DNA of 64,000 nt from Ceratodon purpureus (lineage: Eukaryota; Streptophyta; Bryopsida; Pseudoditrichales; Ditrichaceae), in assembly GCA_014871385.1 (NCBI GenBank), contig CM026432.1:389194-453193 (forward strand). The letters run 5' to 3'. The notes beneath the pieces are model-generated. The model saw only the letters and a program-made list of their open reading frames with translations. It was not told where the DNA came from and did not search any database. A program made the position numbers and the translations under genes. Below, piece after piece: positions 45,481-56,488 of the stretch. The stretch's first letter is position 1. Every line of letters begins with the position of its first letter.

Positions 45481-46102
45481 TTCACACTACGCACAGGGCA
45501 CTGGGCACTGGGCAGTGCAGTGCAGGGCAGTGCAGTGGGGGTGAGTGGGGGTGAGTGGGGGTGAGTGGGGGTGAGTGGGGGTGAGTGGGGTTTAGGGGTT
45601 TGCATTATCCAGACTATCTCTCTCTCCCTCTTTCGCTCAATCCTTCCCTTGAGGGAGACACACACTCACAGACACACAGACAGAGACACACACACACACA
45701 GACACACACACACTCACAGACTCACCCTTGCCTTGCCTTGCATTCCATTCCGGATTGGATTTGGATTGGGGGGATTCAGGGAATGCATCACAATCACACT
45801 CATACTCACACTCACACTCAGGGTAAAATCATCTCCATCTCCATCTCCATCCTGGGTGCTCTAAACCACCTTTACCACAATTCTAAGTCTAGGGTCCAAC
45901 CTCCACAGCCCCCAAGGAAGGAAGGGAGGGAGGGGCGCCCTAATCCTCTTGTCTTTGTCTTGCTTTCCGCAGTTTCGTCAGTTTTCTATATGTGGGCTTC
46001 TCATCCTGTGTTGTGTCTTTGCAGGGCGGTTAATTGGGGGTTTGGCGGCTATGTGAGTGCGTGCGTGCGTGCGTGCGTGCGTGACTGAGTGACTGAGTGG
46101 AG
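45481..46102 (+). promoter_or_regulatory. promoter/leader of the RH39-like helicase gene, simple-repeat rich
   Basis: Five exact copies of GTGAGTGGGG fill 45541-45590, preceded by GGCACT/GCAGT repeats (45494-45540) and followed by TTTAGGGG. A CT-rich block (45615-45650), a CA/CAGA repeat (45656-45722) and (GTGC)n at 46057-46083 complete the region. The G-rich tandem is on the coding strand and fits a G-quadruplex pattern. Confidence 0.5.
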
Positions 46103-49100
46103 ATGGCGTGCCGTCTTTTGAAGGTTCGAGTGACCAGCATGGCGGCGCTTCTTTCACGCCAGGCGTCTCTGGCGTGCCTGAATTCGCCTACCAAGTGCCT
46201 TGTTCTCAAGACGTCACGGCAATGGACGATTAGGTGCATGGCCACAGTGGAATCTTCCTCCGTGAGCTCCACCGGGCTGTCTCCTCTGGAGCGCTTGCGG
46301 CAGCGGCAGATGCGGGATGCGGCGAAGGTGACGAGATTGAATCCACCGAAGGCGGAGGAAAAAGAGAGGAAGGCAGACGCTTTGAAGCCTGTGAGTTTCG
46401 GTGATTTGGGGCTGAGCGACGAGGTCATGGAGGCAGTGAAAGAGTTGGGACTCACGGAGCCTACGGAGGTGCAGGCTGTAGGAATCCCTGCAGTGCTCGC
46501 TGGTGAGAATGTTGCAATGGCGTCACATACGGGGTCTGGGAAGACACTTGCTTACATGCTCCCCATCGTCCAGGTTCTCCCTTCACCCTGGACATGATAA
46601 CTGATAAATTCGTTTACTTCACCTGCTCTTGTACTTTACTAGGTCCTTTCTTCAGCTTTACCTCTCCTGCCAGTTCTTATGGCCAGGGATTATGTGAATG
46701 CAGGCTTTGAGAAGGGATGAAGCAGCATCAGGCAAGTTTACTAGGGCTAGGAGACCTCGAGCTGTGGTTCTTTGCCCAACGAGGGAGCTGGCTGAACAGG
46801 TTTCGTTTTCGTCCTCGTGACTATTTGTTGTCGTGTTTTTTAGGGTCTCCTGGTGTGATTTTTGTTTGAAGTCTAAATTCATTTTAAGGAGTGCCTGTCT
46901 TGTTAATTTCAGCAAAATTACATTTGACGAAGGTTACAACAAATAATTATTTAAGCTCAAGAACCATCGCACTCCTGAAATTAGTGCAGAGTGAAGGCAT
47001 GGTTTCACTAGAAATTCTCTTGGCGCCTATTCTGTGTTTCTGCCCGCAAAGTTAAAGTAGTATCGATGGCGTTTCCTACCGCAGGTCTTTCAAGTCGCGA
47101 AGTCATTGTGTCATCATGCTCGATTTCGAGCTGCCATGGTGGGTGGAGGGAGCCGAATGAAAACTCAAGAGGATTCTTTGAATAAAGCCATAGACCTAAT
47201 TGTTGCCACCCCAGGAAGGCTCCTTATGCACATCGAACAAGGAAACATGGCCTACGGTGATCTCAAGTATGTGGTGAGGATCTTCTTTTCAATCCACATT
47301 CTTCCGGAGAAATCAATTATAAGTCTGGAGTTCATTTTTTTCGCATCAGTTATTTTGTGGCTGTACTTCTGTGAGCAGCTCAAGCATATGATTAGGTAGA
47401 TGCGCATAGGTGCCTTGTCTTTGGCTTCTTAGAGTTTCAGGAAGTTGATAACTTGAAATTGTTGTTTTTAACTAACCGTACGTTATGGTGGTTACAAGAA
47501 GCCGAATCCTTCAACAATTGGCATGGCATGTCTGTTTGTTATTTTCTTGGTTTTGAACGAATTGTTTTGATGATCAGGTGCTAGATGAGGCAGATACCAT
47601 GTTTGATAAAGGCTTTGGTGTGGAAGTGAGGAAATTCCTCAACCCTTTGCGAAATCGGTCAAGGCAACCTGAGGGGGAGCCATTTCAAACAGTCTTAGTA
47701 ACTGCCACCGTTACGAAGGTACCCAGTGTATTCAAAATCATCGGGACTCGTGGATTGATGGGGCCTTCATGATTGTCTGCAAGGTTACTTCTCTGCTTTC
47801 ACATGGCTTTCTCATTTTGATAATTTCATATTCTTAATCGGTTATGTTTGAGTTACAGGCTGTGCAGTCGTTGTTGGATGAAGAGTTTCCAGGCATTAGG
47901 CACATCCATACATCCACCTTGCACAAGAAGGTGACAAATGCTCGGCACGACTTTCTTCGCCTTACTGGTACAGAAAATAAGCTGGAGTCTCTTATACAGG
48001 CAAGTTTCTTATGATAGCTTGTTATGCTGCACTTGGGAAGGGTTTCTGTGGAAGGCAAAGTTGTAGATTGTCATGAACTCAAAAACTGGCCAATTTAATC
48101 TAATAGTGCTCTAATATTGGAACGTTGTGAGCCACTTGTTTTAAGTGATACGGACTTTGGCGTATTATTGTCAGTACCCGATGTGCGATTATTTGTTTTC
48201 ATTTTTGTATCATTTGAACTGACCAGGTTTTGGAGCCAAATCTTGCAAAAGGTAGGAGAGTTATGGTATTTTGCAACACTCTGGGTTCATGCCGAGCTGT
48301 CGACCACTTTCTATCAGAGCGAGGGACAAATTCTGTCAATTACCACGGAGCTATTCCAGCTGACGAGAGGTATTGGTTTCCTTTACAGATCGTGAATGCG
48401 GAGTGATATTCGTTATGGCTAGGTGGACGAGGAAATGAAGTGTTTAAAAAGATGCATTATCTGACAAGTGTGAGAATGCGTTTACGCAGGATAGAGAACT
48501 TGCAAAAGTTCAAAGATGCTGATGAGGATTCTGTGCCAGCATTAGTTTGTACTGACCTTGCAGCTCGGGGTTTGGACCTTGTTTGTGATCATGTCATTAA
48601 CTTCGATTTTCCTCTTAATCCAGTAAGTTACATTCTAACCTATCGTTTCTCAATATCTTCCTAAGGGTGCATTCAGCCTTCAGATTTTGGTAATCATATT
48701 CCCTAGTTCAGCTCCAATGATATTTGTGATTATGTGACAGATTGATTACTTGCATCGTACTGGGAGGACAGCTCGCATGGGAGCCAAAGGTAAGTTACTT
48801 AGGCTGCAATCGAGCCCAGTCAAATTTATAATTTCCCGCTTGCAAGTTGGAAGTTGATGTAGGTGCCGACATGCAGACGCCTTGTTATCTAAGCAAGCAA
48901 CAACGTTCAAGATACTTGGTGGTTCTTTTGCAGAAACATAATGATCTCGTATTTACAAGTCTCATCACGAAGTCTTTGGGATGCTTTTTGTCGGGCTAAT
49001 GTCACGTTAAATGGTTCAGGTATGGTGACAAGCTTGGTCACGAAGAGGGACCAGACTCTAGCAGGCCAACTGGAGGAAGCAATGCGCAAAGGGGAGTCAT

Positions 49101-49441
49101 TGGAAGCTTTGACGAATAGCCGGGAGAAGCTGGCATCCATTAAGAAGAAAGAGGTAGATGAGAAGCGGAAAGCGAAAGCTCAGAAACTGGGGATATCATT
49201 AAAGTATTCGAACACTCAAGGCGGCAGATCAAAAACTGGTTCACAACGGGGCACTCGGGGTGCAGCAAGAGTTAGCGATTCGGGTGCTGCAAGTAGCACT
49301 CTAAAGACGAGTAGCAGCTCAAGGACAGGTAGCGGCCCAAGGTCGGGCAGTAGCTCTAGGACAACTAGCAGCCCAAGGCCTGGGAGCAGCTCTCGGACCA
49401 GGGGCTCTTCGAGTGGTGGTGTTGCTATGAAGAGAAGGTGA
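46103..49441 (+). CDS. RH39: DEAD-box RNA helicase, RH39-like, organellar
   Basis: Nine exons: 46103-46573, 46704-46799, 47085-47273, 47578-47718, 47859-47999, 48227-48369, 48490-48622, 48741-48789 and 49020-49441 (594 aa). All phases join. Intron 5 uses a GC donor (ACAG|GCAAGT). An N-terminal leader of ~50 residues ([17 protein letters not shown]) suggests plastid or mitochondrial import. Helicase motifs are the Q motif ([13 protein letters not shown]), I (ASHTGSGKT), Ia (PTRELAEQ), Ib (TPGRLL), II (VLDEAD), III as TAT rather than SAT, IV (VMVFCNT), V ([10 protein letters not shown]) and VI ([10 protein letters not shown]). A Ser/Gly/Arg-rich tail ends the protein ([17 protein letters not shown]). 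[10 protein letters not shown] and the [14 protein letters not shown] block point to RH39, which in Arabidopsis acts on chloroplast 23S rRNA. The start is the first ATG; the GTG at 46097 is ignored. Confidence 0.93.
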
Positions 49442-50443
49442 AGCAGTGCAATTTTGTGGGACCATAGTTGCACTCTGAAACAACACTTCAAAAAGTATTA
49501 CTTGGGCTAAGGTGTTCATCTTACCACTATTTCAGCGTACATTGATGGAAATCATGGAGCCCTTGTTGCAAAACAGGATTGTTGTTTTCTTTTCTAAGGA
49601 CTAGAATGAGGGGGTTCCTGGAAGGCTGTGGAATTCGACAGTGTCCAGTAGTGGAATTCTGTCTCACATAGCGAGGATTTCCCTTTTACTTTTGGTTTTT
49701 TAACCTGGAAAGATTTCATGCATTAGGAGGTAGAAAGGCTGTAATCACGAGGTCCAAGTCCTTACACGTTATATGTTAAAAATTCAAACGCATTACTTAT
49801 TATCAATATGAAACTGCCGGTCTTGGGCTCCTCTGGATTGAAGGACTGTCTAATACTCGCATTATTTCTTAATGCTGACATTTCGCATGTTCCTTATTGG
49901 TACTGTCCGGGTTGCATCGTTGGAGAACTTCGAATTGTTTGGTTTTTACTGAGCATCTGATAATTAATCAGAGAAGTGACATAAGTTTAACGTTCTAAGG
50001 AAACACAAATCTACAGGCAAATCGACACAAGTTGTGGTTACTAGTTGTGCGGCCTTGCAACGTTTTGCAGTAGATTAATGAGAGCTGTGATAAATGGATC
50101 ACAGACGTTCCTGTAATATCACGAGTCGCTCTTTGTAGAAACTTTCACTTGGATGGCTTATATAAACCACCAGGGTAACTGAGGAAATGTGGAAATTGGC
50201 AAAACTGTGATCGTCCTCTTTAGAGGATACTGTAATTCACAGAAACAAAGGAAGATACATAGCCGTGTTCGGATGTAACTCCTTCAAACGAGATTCTCGA
50301 ACCCTCAGCTTTAGACTCTACATCCTGTACTCGATATTCTCTTGCACAAGTCGGCAAGGTGTCTCAATTGCAATCACGAAAACATGTTCCTATGGCAATT
50401 TAGGAAAAAACAAAGAAAAAGGTTTTGGTTTCTCCGCATTCTA
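49442..50443. other. spacer between convergent genes
   Basis: It holds the 3' ends of the helicase (+) and GARS (-) transcripts. No other gene was seen. Confidence 0.5.
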
Positions 50444-52033
50444 CTACGAAGGACGAGCCTCCTGCAAGCGAGAGACAGCTCTCCAGCCAATATCTCGTCT
50501 GCAAAATCCTTCGGGCCAGTCTATCTGATCCACTGCAATGTAGGCCTTGCGTTGAGCGTCGGCTATGTCTTTTCCGACTGCGGTAACGCCAAGAACACGG
50601 CCTCCTGCTGATACAAGATCATTTTCGGAATTCATGGTGGTGCCCGCGTGGAAGATCTTCACGCCGGGCACGACGACCTCGGCTCCGTCTAGGTTCTTGA
50701 TCCTCGTTCCAGTGACGTATTTACCTGGATACCCGTTGGCTGCCATCACAACCACGAGGGCAGGATCCTCCGCCCATTCCAGTTGGACGCCCTGCAATCC
50801 TCCTTTGCATGCGGACAATAGGACTTGCACCAAATCTGACTGCAATCTCATCATGAGTACCTGGCACTCAGGATCACCGAATCGGACATTATACTCCAAA
50901 AGCTTCGGCAAGCCATTCTTCTTCTCGATTATCACACCTGCATAGAGGACCCCCAAATATTTACAACCCTCGGCGTGCATGCCCTTCACAGTGGGGTAGA
51001 TGATGGTCTCCATGACGCGTCGCTCGAGTTCGGGACTGAGCGCCGGAGCGGGCGAGTAGGCCCCCATGCCTCCAGTGTTCGGCCCTGTGTCTCCATCGCG
51101 GACTCGCTTGTGATCCTGCGCTGACGCCATCGGCACTGCGTTCTCACCATCCACAAGTGCGAAAAAGGACACCTCTTCCCCATCGAGAAACTCCTCCACG
51201 AGCACCAATCCCCCTGCTGAACCGAAGTCGCTCTTCACCAGCATAGAATCCACAGCTGCGAACGCTTCCTCCAACGTCAACGCTACCACCACGCCCTTCC
51301 CCGCTGCCAGCCCATCCGCCTTCACCACAATCGGCACGCCCTGCTCCTCAATGTACTTCTTCGCCTCCTCCGGCTCCGTAAACGACTGGTACTTCGCAGT
51401 GGGAATCCCATACTTATCACACAACCTCTTCATGAAATCCTTCGACCCCTCTAGAGCAGCTGCAGCCGCAGACGGCCCAAACGCGGGGATCCCCACATCC
51501 GCCAAATCGTCAACCAATCCAGCCACCAGAGGCGCCTCCGGGCCAACCACCACAAGCCCTACGCCTCTCGTCCTACAGAACGCAATCACCGCAGCACTGT
51601 CGCTCACATCCAAATCCCCGACGCACACAGCGTCCCCAGAAGACGCAATCCCTGCATTCCCCGGCGCACAAAACACCTCACTGCAAGTCGGCGACCTCCG
51701 CAACGCATAACAAAGCGCATGCTCCCGACCACCGCCTCCCACCACCAGCACCGGCATCGCCTCTGCCTCAGCCTCCACCTCCACACTCGCCCTCACAACA
51801 ACTCCCCTCCTCCTCCTCGCAAAACCCTGAACCCCGCTCCAAAACCCTACCCTCCCAAACTCCGAGAATCCACCTGAAACGCCACATGATTGCGCCAAGC
51901 TCAAGCTCCTGGCACCACAAACGCGCACAGCCACAGCGCCCTTCCTCCCCACCGCATCGCCCCCTCCATTCCACCGCAGCGCAGCTGCATTCCCCGCTAG
52001 CTCCAGCGCACAACCCCCCGCCATTGCCGCCAT
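50444..52033 (-). CDS. PUR2: phosphoribosylamine-glycine ligase (GARS), plastid/mitochondrial
   Basis: An intron-free frame of 529 aa from the ATG at 52033; the frame is open further upstream only through a TTG. Residues 1-~90 are an Ala/Gly/Arg-rich organellar leader ending RRRRGVVVRAS. The enzyme follows: N-domain VLVVGGGGREHAL, the GPEAPLVAGLVDDL stretch, the ATP-grasp lysine strand VVKADGLAAGKGVVVA, EEFLDGEEVSFFALVDG, then SAQDHKRVRDGDTGPNTGGM and the metal/nucleotide residues in LEYNVRFGDPECQ. The C-domain is complete. It makes glycinamide ribonucleotide from phosphoribosylamine, glycine and ATP, the second step of purine synthesis. In plants it is a monofunctional protein, as seen here. 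The gene converges with the helicase gene. Confidence 0.96.
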   Translation of the reverse strand: MAAMAGGCALELAGNAAALRWNGGGDAVGRKGAVAVRVCGARSLSLAQSCGVSGGFSEFGRVGFWSGVQGFARRRRGVVVRASVEVEAEAEAMPVLVVGGGGREHALCYALRRSPTCSEVFCAPGNAGIASSGDAVCVGDLDVSDSAAVIAFCRTRGVGLVVVGPEAPLVAGLVDDLADVGIPAFGPSAAAAALEGSKDFMKRLCDKYGIPTAKYQSFTEPEEAKKYIEEQGVPIVVKADGLAAGKGVVVALTLEEAFAAVDSMLVKSDFGSAGGLVLVEEFLDGEEVSFFALVDGENAVPMASAQDHKRVRDGDTGPNTGGMGAYSPAPALSPELERRVMETIIYPTVKGMHAEGCKYLGVLYAGVIIEKKNGLPKLLEYNVRFGDPECQVLMMRLQSDLVQVLLSACKGGLQGVQLEWAEDPALVVVMAANGYPGKYVTGTRIKNLDGAEVVVPGVKIFHAGTTMNSENDLVSAGGRVLGVTAVGKDIADAQRKAYIAVDQIDWPEGFCRRDIGWRAVSRLQEARPS

Positions 52034-53431
52034 GGCCTTGACTCGATACAGCTCCAAATTCCACGAAACAAATGCTAAACGAATTTCACGGCAACAGAAG
52101 CAGGCGGTGCGTCACTCGGCAGACATGGAGCGACGCCGTAGGATGGTGAATTCGCAGCGCAATGTCGCAGCCATGGCGATGCAAGGTCAGTGCAGGGCCA
52201 CTGCAGGTGCAAGAACGCTGTCTGAGCGCTCTGTCCCCCAAAACCGGCATCATATTTACGTCGTGCGCACATCGAAGAGCCCGCAATCTAGATAAGGGGC
52301 TGATAATTACGGTTTTGAGCGCGGTGATGGGTTTGGGGTAGTGGGGGTCCCGAAATCCCGTAAACCCTAATGAAGTGAAGGGAGCCTGGGGCCTGGGTCC
52401 TGGGCTGCGTCTTCGTCTTGTTGAGCTGATAAGACTGACTGACTTCCTCGTTGGCTTCTGATAAGACTGACTGCCTTGCGCTCTTGATAGCTCCGAATCA
52501 GTTGAGTTAGTACCCTTCTAAGTTATCTAATCTATCTAACTTAGGAGTATCAATGATCATCTCCCTTAAGTTGTTCCCCATAAGTTACTGCTCATGTCCC
52601 AGCCTCTGAGCCTCCCAGGTGGCTGGGTGGGTCCGTCCGTCCTTCCACCTTCGTTTTGGGTGCAGCCTTATTCCTCTCCTGGATTGCTCTTGTCGACTTT
52701 GTCCTCTCTTGTCATTAGCTGCCCTGTTGGTTTGGAATTTCTTTCTTTCCTTTCTTTCCTTTCTTTATTTTGTTTTCTCTTTTTTTGTTTTTGTTGTGAT
52801 CTTTGAATGCTTGCTGCATATTGTTACATGATGTCAAATTAGTGCACACAAGATTGAAATGCATGTTCCATCCACATCCAGGTTCCTACATTTGCCACAC
52901 TCTAGTCACTATACACAGCATATACAGCATGCTACACTAATCTAATGGTTGCTACACTAATCTAATAAAGAGAGAAAACGAACTGAAATCACACTAAAAT
53001 GAACTGAAGTCACACTCTTTGAGCTGCTTATGTAAACAGGATTGGCCAATTTAAAGAATATGGGGGAACAGAGTGAGGTGAAGAATTAGCAGCTTCATAC
53101 AATTGTCTTCATTTACAAATCTTATTGCATTGTGCTGCTGACATTGCTCAAGCTTGCAAGCTTTATCAATTGTACTAGCCAGGGAAATGCTACATGCACC
53201 AAAATGGCTAAAATTGCTGAACCGGAGAGTTGAAGCCAAGTCGTAAACAAGAGGAACTAATTAAGGTTGAAGCAACGAATCCAACAGAAATCCAAAACAT
53301 CATCTAATTAGGTGCTGTATTCTTCCCTCAGGTGTGAGAACAAATTATGTTTCCAGATGGGCTGAATCTAGTACCTAGCATGTTGAAGTGTGAAGAAGAG
53401 GCACCGCACCTCTATCTAGAAGCTTTCATGT
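52034..53431. other. GARS promoter side and 3' flank of the laccase
   Basis: The promoter side of GARS holds the telo-box-like AAACCCTAA at about 52363-52371, CTAACTTAG at 52536-52544, and CTAAGTTAT and ATAAGTTAC nearby. A (TTTCC)n/(CTTT)n tract lies at about 52740-52766. The laccase 3' UTR is probably within 53040-53431. No gene is supported. Confidence 0.5.
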
Positions 53432-56400
53432 TCAAGGCAGGCCGCCTGCAGTGCACTTGGGCAGAGGGTGAAGTGGTGGAGCTAAACTTTGAGCGGACCC
53501 ATGACCGTTCTTTGTGATGAACACCATTTCCATGCCCCATGACTTGTGCCTGTCAAAATGACAATGCAGCAGCCACACCCCAGGATTGTTTGCAATGAAC
53601 TGAATGGCCAGCCATCCGCCATTGGGAACACCAAATGTATTGTATGCAGGTGGATCCACCAGATTGAAAGACTTTGGGTCCTTTGCAGAGTTGTAGATGC
53701 CATAACCTCTGCCGATGACATAGAAGTCATGGCCATGCAAATGAACTGGGTGGTCAAGTATTCCAGCTGCAAAGACGTTTTGAAACACAATTCTCACATT
53801 GTCACCAAAGTTCAGGGTCTTCACTCTTGTGCCTCGTGTTCCATTCCTGTAATGTGGATCAGTTCCAGTAAGATTCACTTTCAGTGATGGTGCCTCGTCT
53901 GGAAAATTGGTTTGGTACACACCATTTGCACCACTGGCATAGGCTTGAAGAATCGAAGTGCCCACTGGGTCGTCAAAACTAATATTCTGTATCATCCCCA
54001 TAACTTTCTGCACACAGGGTTCCGGTTTTTTGCAATCCACCCAGGCTGTGCCAATTGTCCAAATGAGGTCTTTGTTAAGTTTTTTGGGAAGCGTGATGAC
54101 GGAATCCCCGAAGGCATGCAATTTGGCAACATATTGATTCAGGGGCTTGAGTGTAACATTGTTGGGAAACTTGGGTGTAACTGGGGATGCTGATGAGGAT
54201 GCTTCTTCATACTCAAACATTGCCAATGCTGGTATCCTTGGGGGAGGACGACCCACAATGGGGATTGGCCCTACATTTATTCCAAAATAATATTTACCTG
54301 CACAAAAAATTCTAGGAGCCAGTCAACATGTTGGAATCATTTCTGTGTCCATGTTCCAAGAGCTCTTTTAGTACTGTATTACTACTAATTCCAATAATGT
54401 ATCTTAAATTCATGGCACAACTGATTGATCAATTCCTACTCTACTTGGTGAATGGTTATCACTAGTCAAGCGGTAACATACACATGAGGAAGGAACTCCA
54501 AGCAAAATGACAAGTATCCAACCAAACTAATCTTTACTGTGGATGTGAGTCTGACCTGGTTTCTGGTTAGTAGTCACAAGGACATCTGTAGTCTGCCCGG
54601 GCAGAAGCGGCAGGTACTTCGTGGTGAATGGTTTCAAATAGTTTCCATCTGCACCAACAACTGTGAGCTTGTGGTCCGCAACACTGAACCAGTAATCATT
54701 GTTCAATGCTGCGTTTATGATGCGAAGCAGGTAAGTTTTCTTCTTCTCCACTTTGAATACCTGAGCACCTATCATTCAAGTCCATTAATTTGAAATCAGA
54801 AAACATATTTCTTGCAATGTAAACATGTTCATTCTGTTACGTAACCCAAATAAACATTTTTTTAATTTTTAAAATTAAAAATTAAAAATATATAAATCGA
54901 GCAGTCAGAAAACACCCTACAAGTATTGAGGGTGGTTAACTTGTTGGTATCAAGAAAAAAAATGAGGAAATTTTCAGAATAGATCATAGTAACCACTAAG
55001 CTCGAGTCCACTGCAAACCTGCCAACCAGATTTGAATTTGAAGATCTTCTATTGTAATTTAGTGAAATAAAATCCAAACACTGCCAATAAACTAACATAC
55101 AAACTAACAGTGGCTGGAGCAGAAGTGCTCACCTTTGGAGCAGTTATATTTGGGTCCTGGGTAGCCATTAATAGTGGGTGTAATACTGGTAGCATTCTCA
55201 AGAGGTTCTAATGTATTGAGGAAACCTGCTTCATACTGATTTGCAGGCATGCCAAACCATTCTCCTGCAAAGTAATCACAAACATTGTAGAAGGTCTCGT
55301 TAAAATACCATTTTGGACATGAGTGGAACTTGATATTTTAGCTTATCAAATTTCCCAAATTTGATTTAACACACTGGACCTGCTACAATTAAAATAACAA
55401 TTTTACATACCAATGATGACGGGTATCTCTTGTTCAACTTTGCCGTAAGTAGAGGGCAGCTTTTTCAGGGGGTGAACAATCAAGGCACCATGAACCGTAG
55501 CTCTCAACCAATCAATATGAGCATGATAGAAAAATGTCCCCCTTTGGGAATCCACTGTAAACTCATATATGTATGAACCTCCAGTTTGTATCGGGCACTG
55601 TGTTATGTGAGCCGGTCCGTCTGCATAGTTTGTATGAAACTGCCTTATTCCGTGCCTAGCAAGATAATTGCCACCCACCCAGCTTACTCAGTCCAACATT
55701 GTCAATTCCAAAAGTTTGCAATCAGAGTTTCTATGGTAACGTCACTGTTCCTAACTACCAGAATATTTCAAAGTTTTACTCTGGACTGAATATTTAGCCT
55801 ACTCATGCAGATGAAATTTGTGAAGAAGGGGACCAGGATCAACAAAGAGAGACGCACCAGTGCATAGTGACTGGATATATCTGCTTGTTTGTCACCTTGA
55901 TAACCAGTGTGTCACCTTCATTTATCTCCACAATAGGTCCTGGAAACATGCCATTCACTGTGGCTACCGAAACAGTGTGACAATCTCGTGTCAATGTTGC
56001 GTTCTTTATCTGCATCACACATCACACATGGCTTAGCAAAACACTAACATTCAAATACCTTACCTGCAGCTCACTTTCTTCAACCACTAAATTCTTCAAT
56101 ACTGCTCTTAGCTCGTTTGTGAACATGAAGTTCCTTTGCGCGTCGGATACACCCTACCGCGCGCAAGTAAAAACAGTGTACTTCAAAAAACAATCGTGCC
56201 TTCTGCACTCTCAAGCTAAAGTAAAAAGAATCGTGACATTCTACTCACCTTAAAGAATCTCTGGGATCATAAAAAGATTACACTATTACAAAATTCGTAC
56301 AACGCTGCTAAGATTGAAAAATATGATGTGAGCACAGGATATCTTTTGTGCAGATTTTAAGTTGATTTAGAACTTACCTCCCAGTCCAGGTAGTGTGTCT

Positions 56401-56488
56401 TCCAGGCCGCCGCCTGTTGTGCAAACAAGGCCAGTAGCATGCTAATGAGAGGAAGGAGCTTCACCGAGTCGGTGGCCATGAAGGCCAT
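53432..56488 (-). CDS. LAC: laccase-type multicopper oxidase
   Basis: Seven exons in coding order: 56488-56378, 56153-56064, 56009-55858, 55655-55411, 55264-55133, 54768-54556 and 54297-53432 (602 aa). The phases 0, 0, 2, 1, 1 and 1 all match. Exon 1 is a secretory signal (LLPLISMLLALFAQQAAAW). The copper-ligand motifs are all present: MHWHGIRQ (L1, assembled across a split Trp codon), FFYHAHIDWLRATVHGALIV (L2), HPVHLHGHDFYVIGRG (L3) and HCHFDRHKSWGMEMVF (L4). The axial type-1 position in L4 is Met rather than the Leu/Phe common in plant laccases. Exon 2 encodes 30 residues (GVSDAQRNFMFTNELRAVLK, then a Glu-rich end) between signal and first cupredoxin domain that I do not place in standard laccases. 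Oxidation of phenolics in the cell wall is the family role. Confidence 0.9.

Noticed and set aside
45565-46088. frames of 99 and 167 codons rich in His and Thr
   Set aside because: They are the CA repeat and leader of the helicase gene; the real start is the ATG at 46103.
46097-46102. GTG as helicase start
   Set aside because: An ATG two codons later is the normal eukaryotic start.
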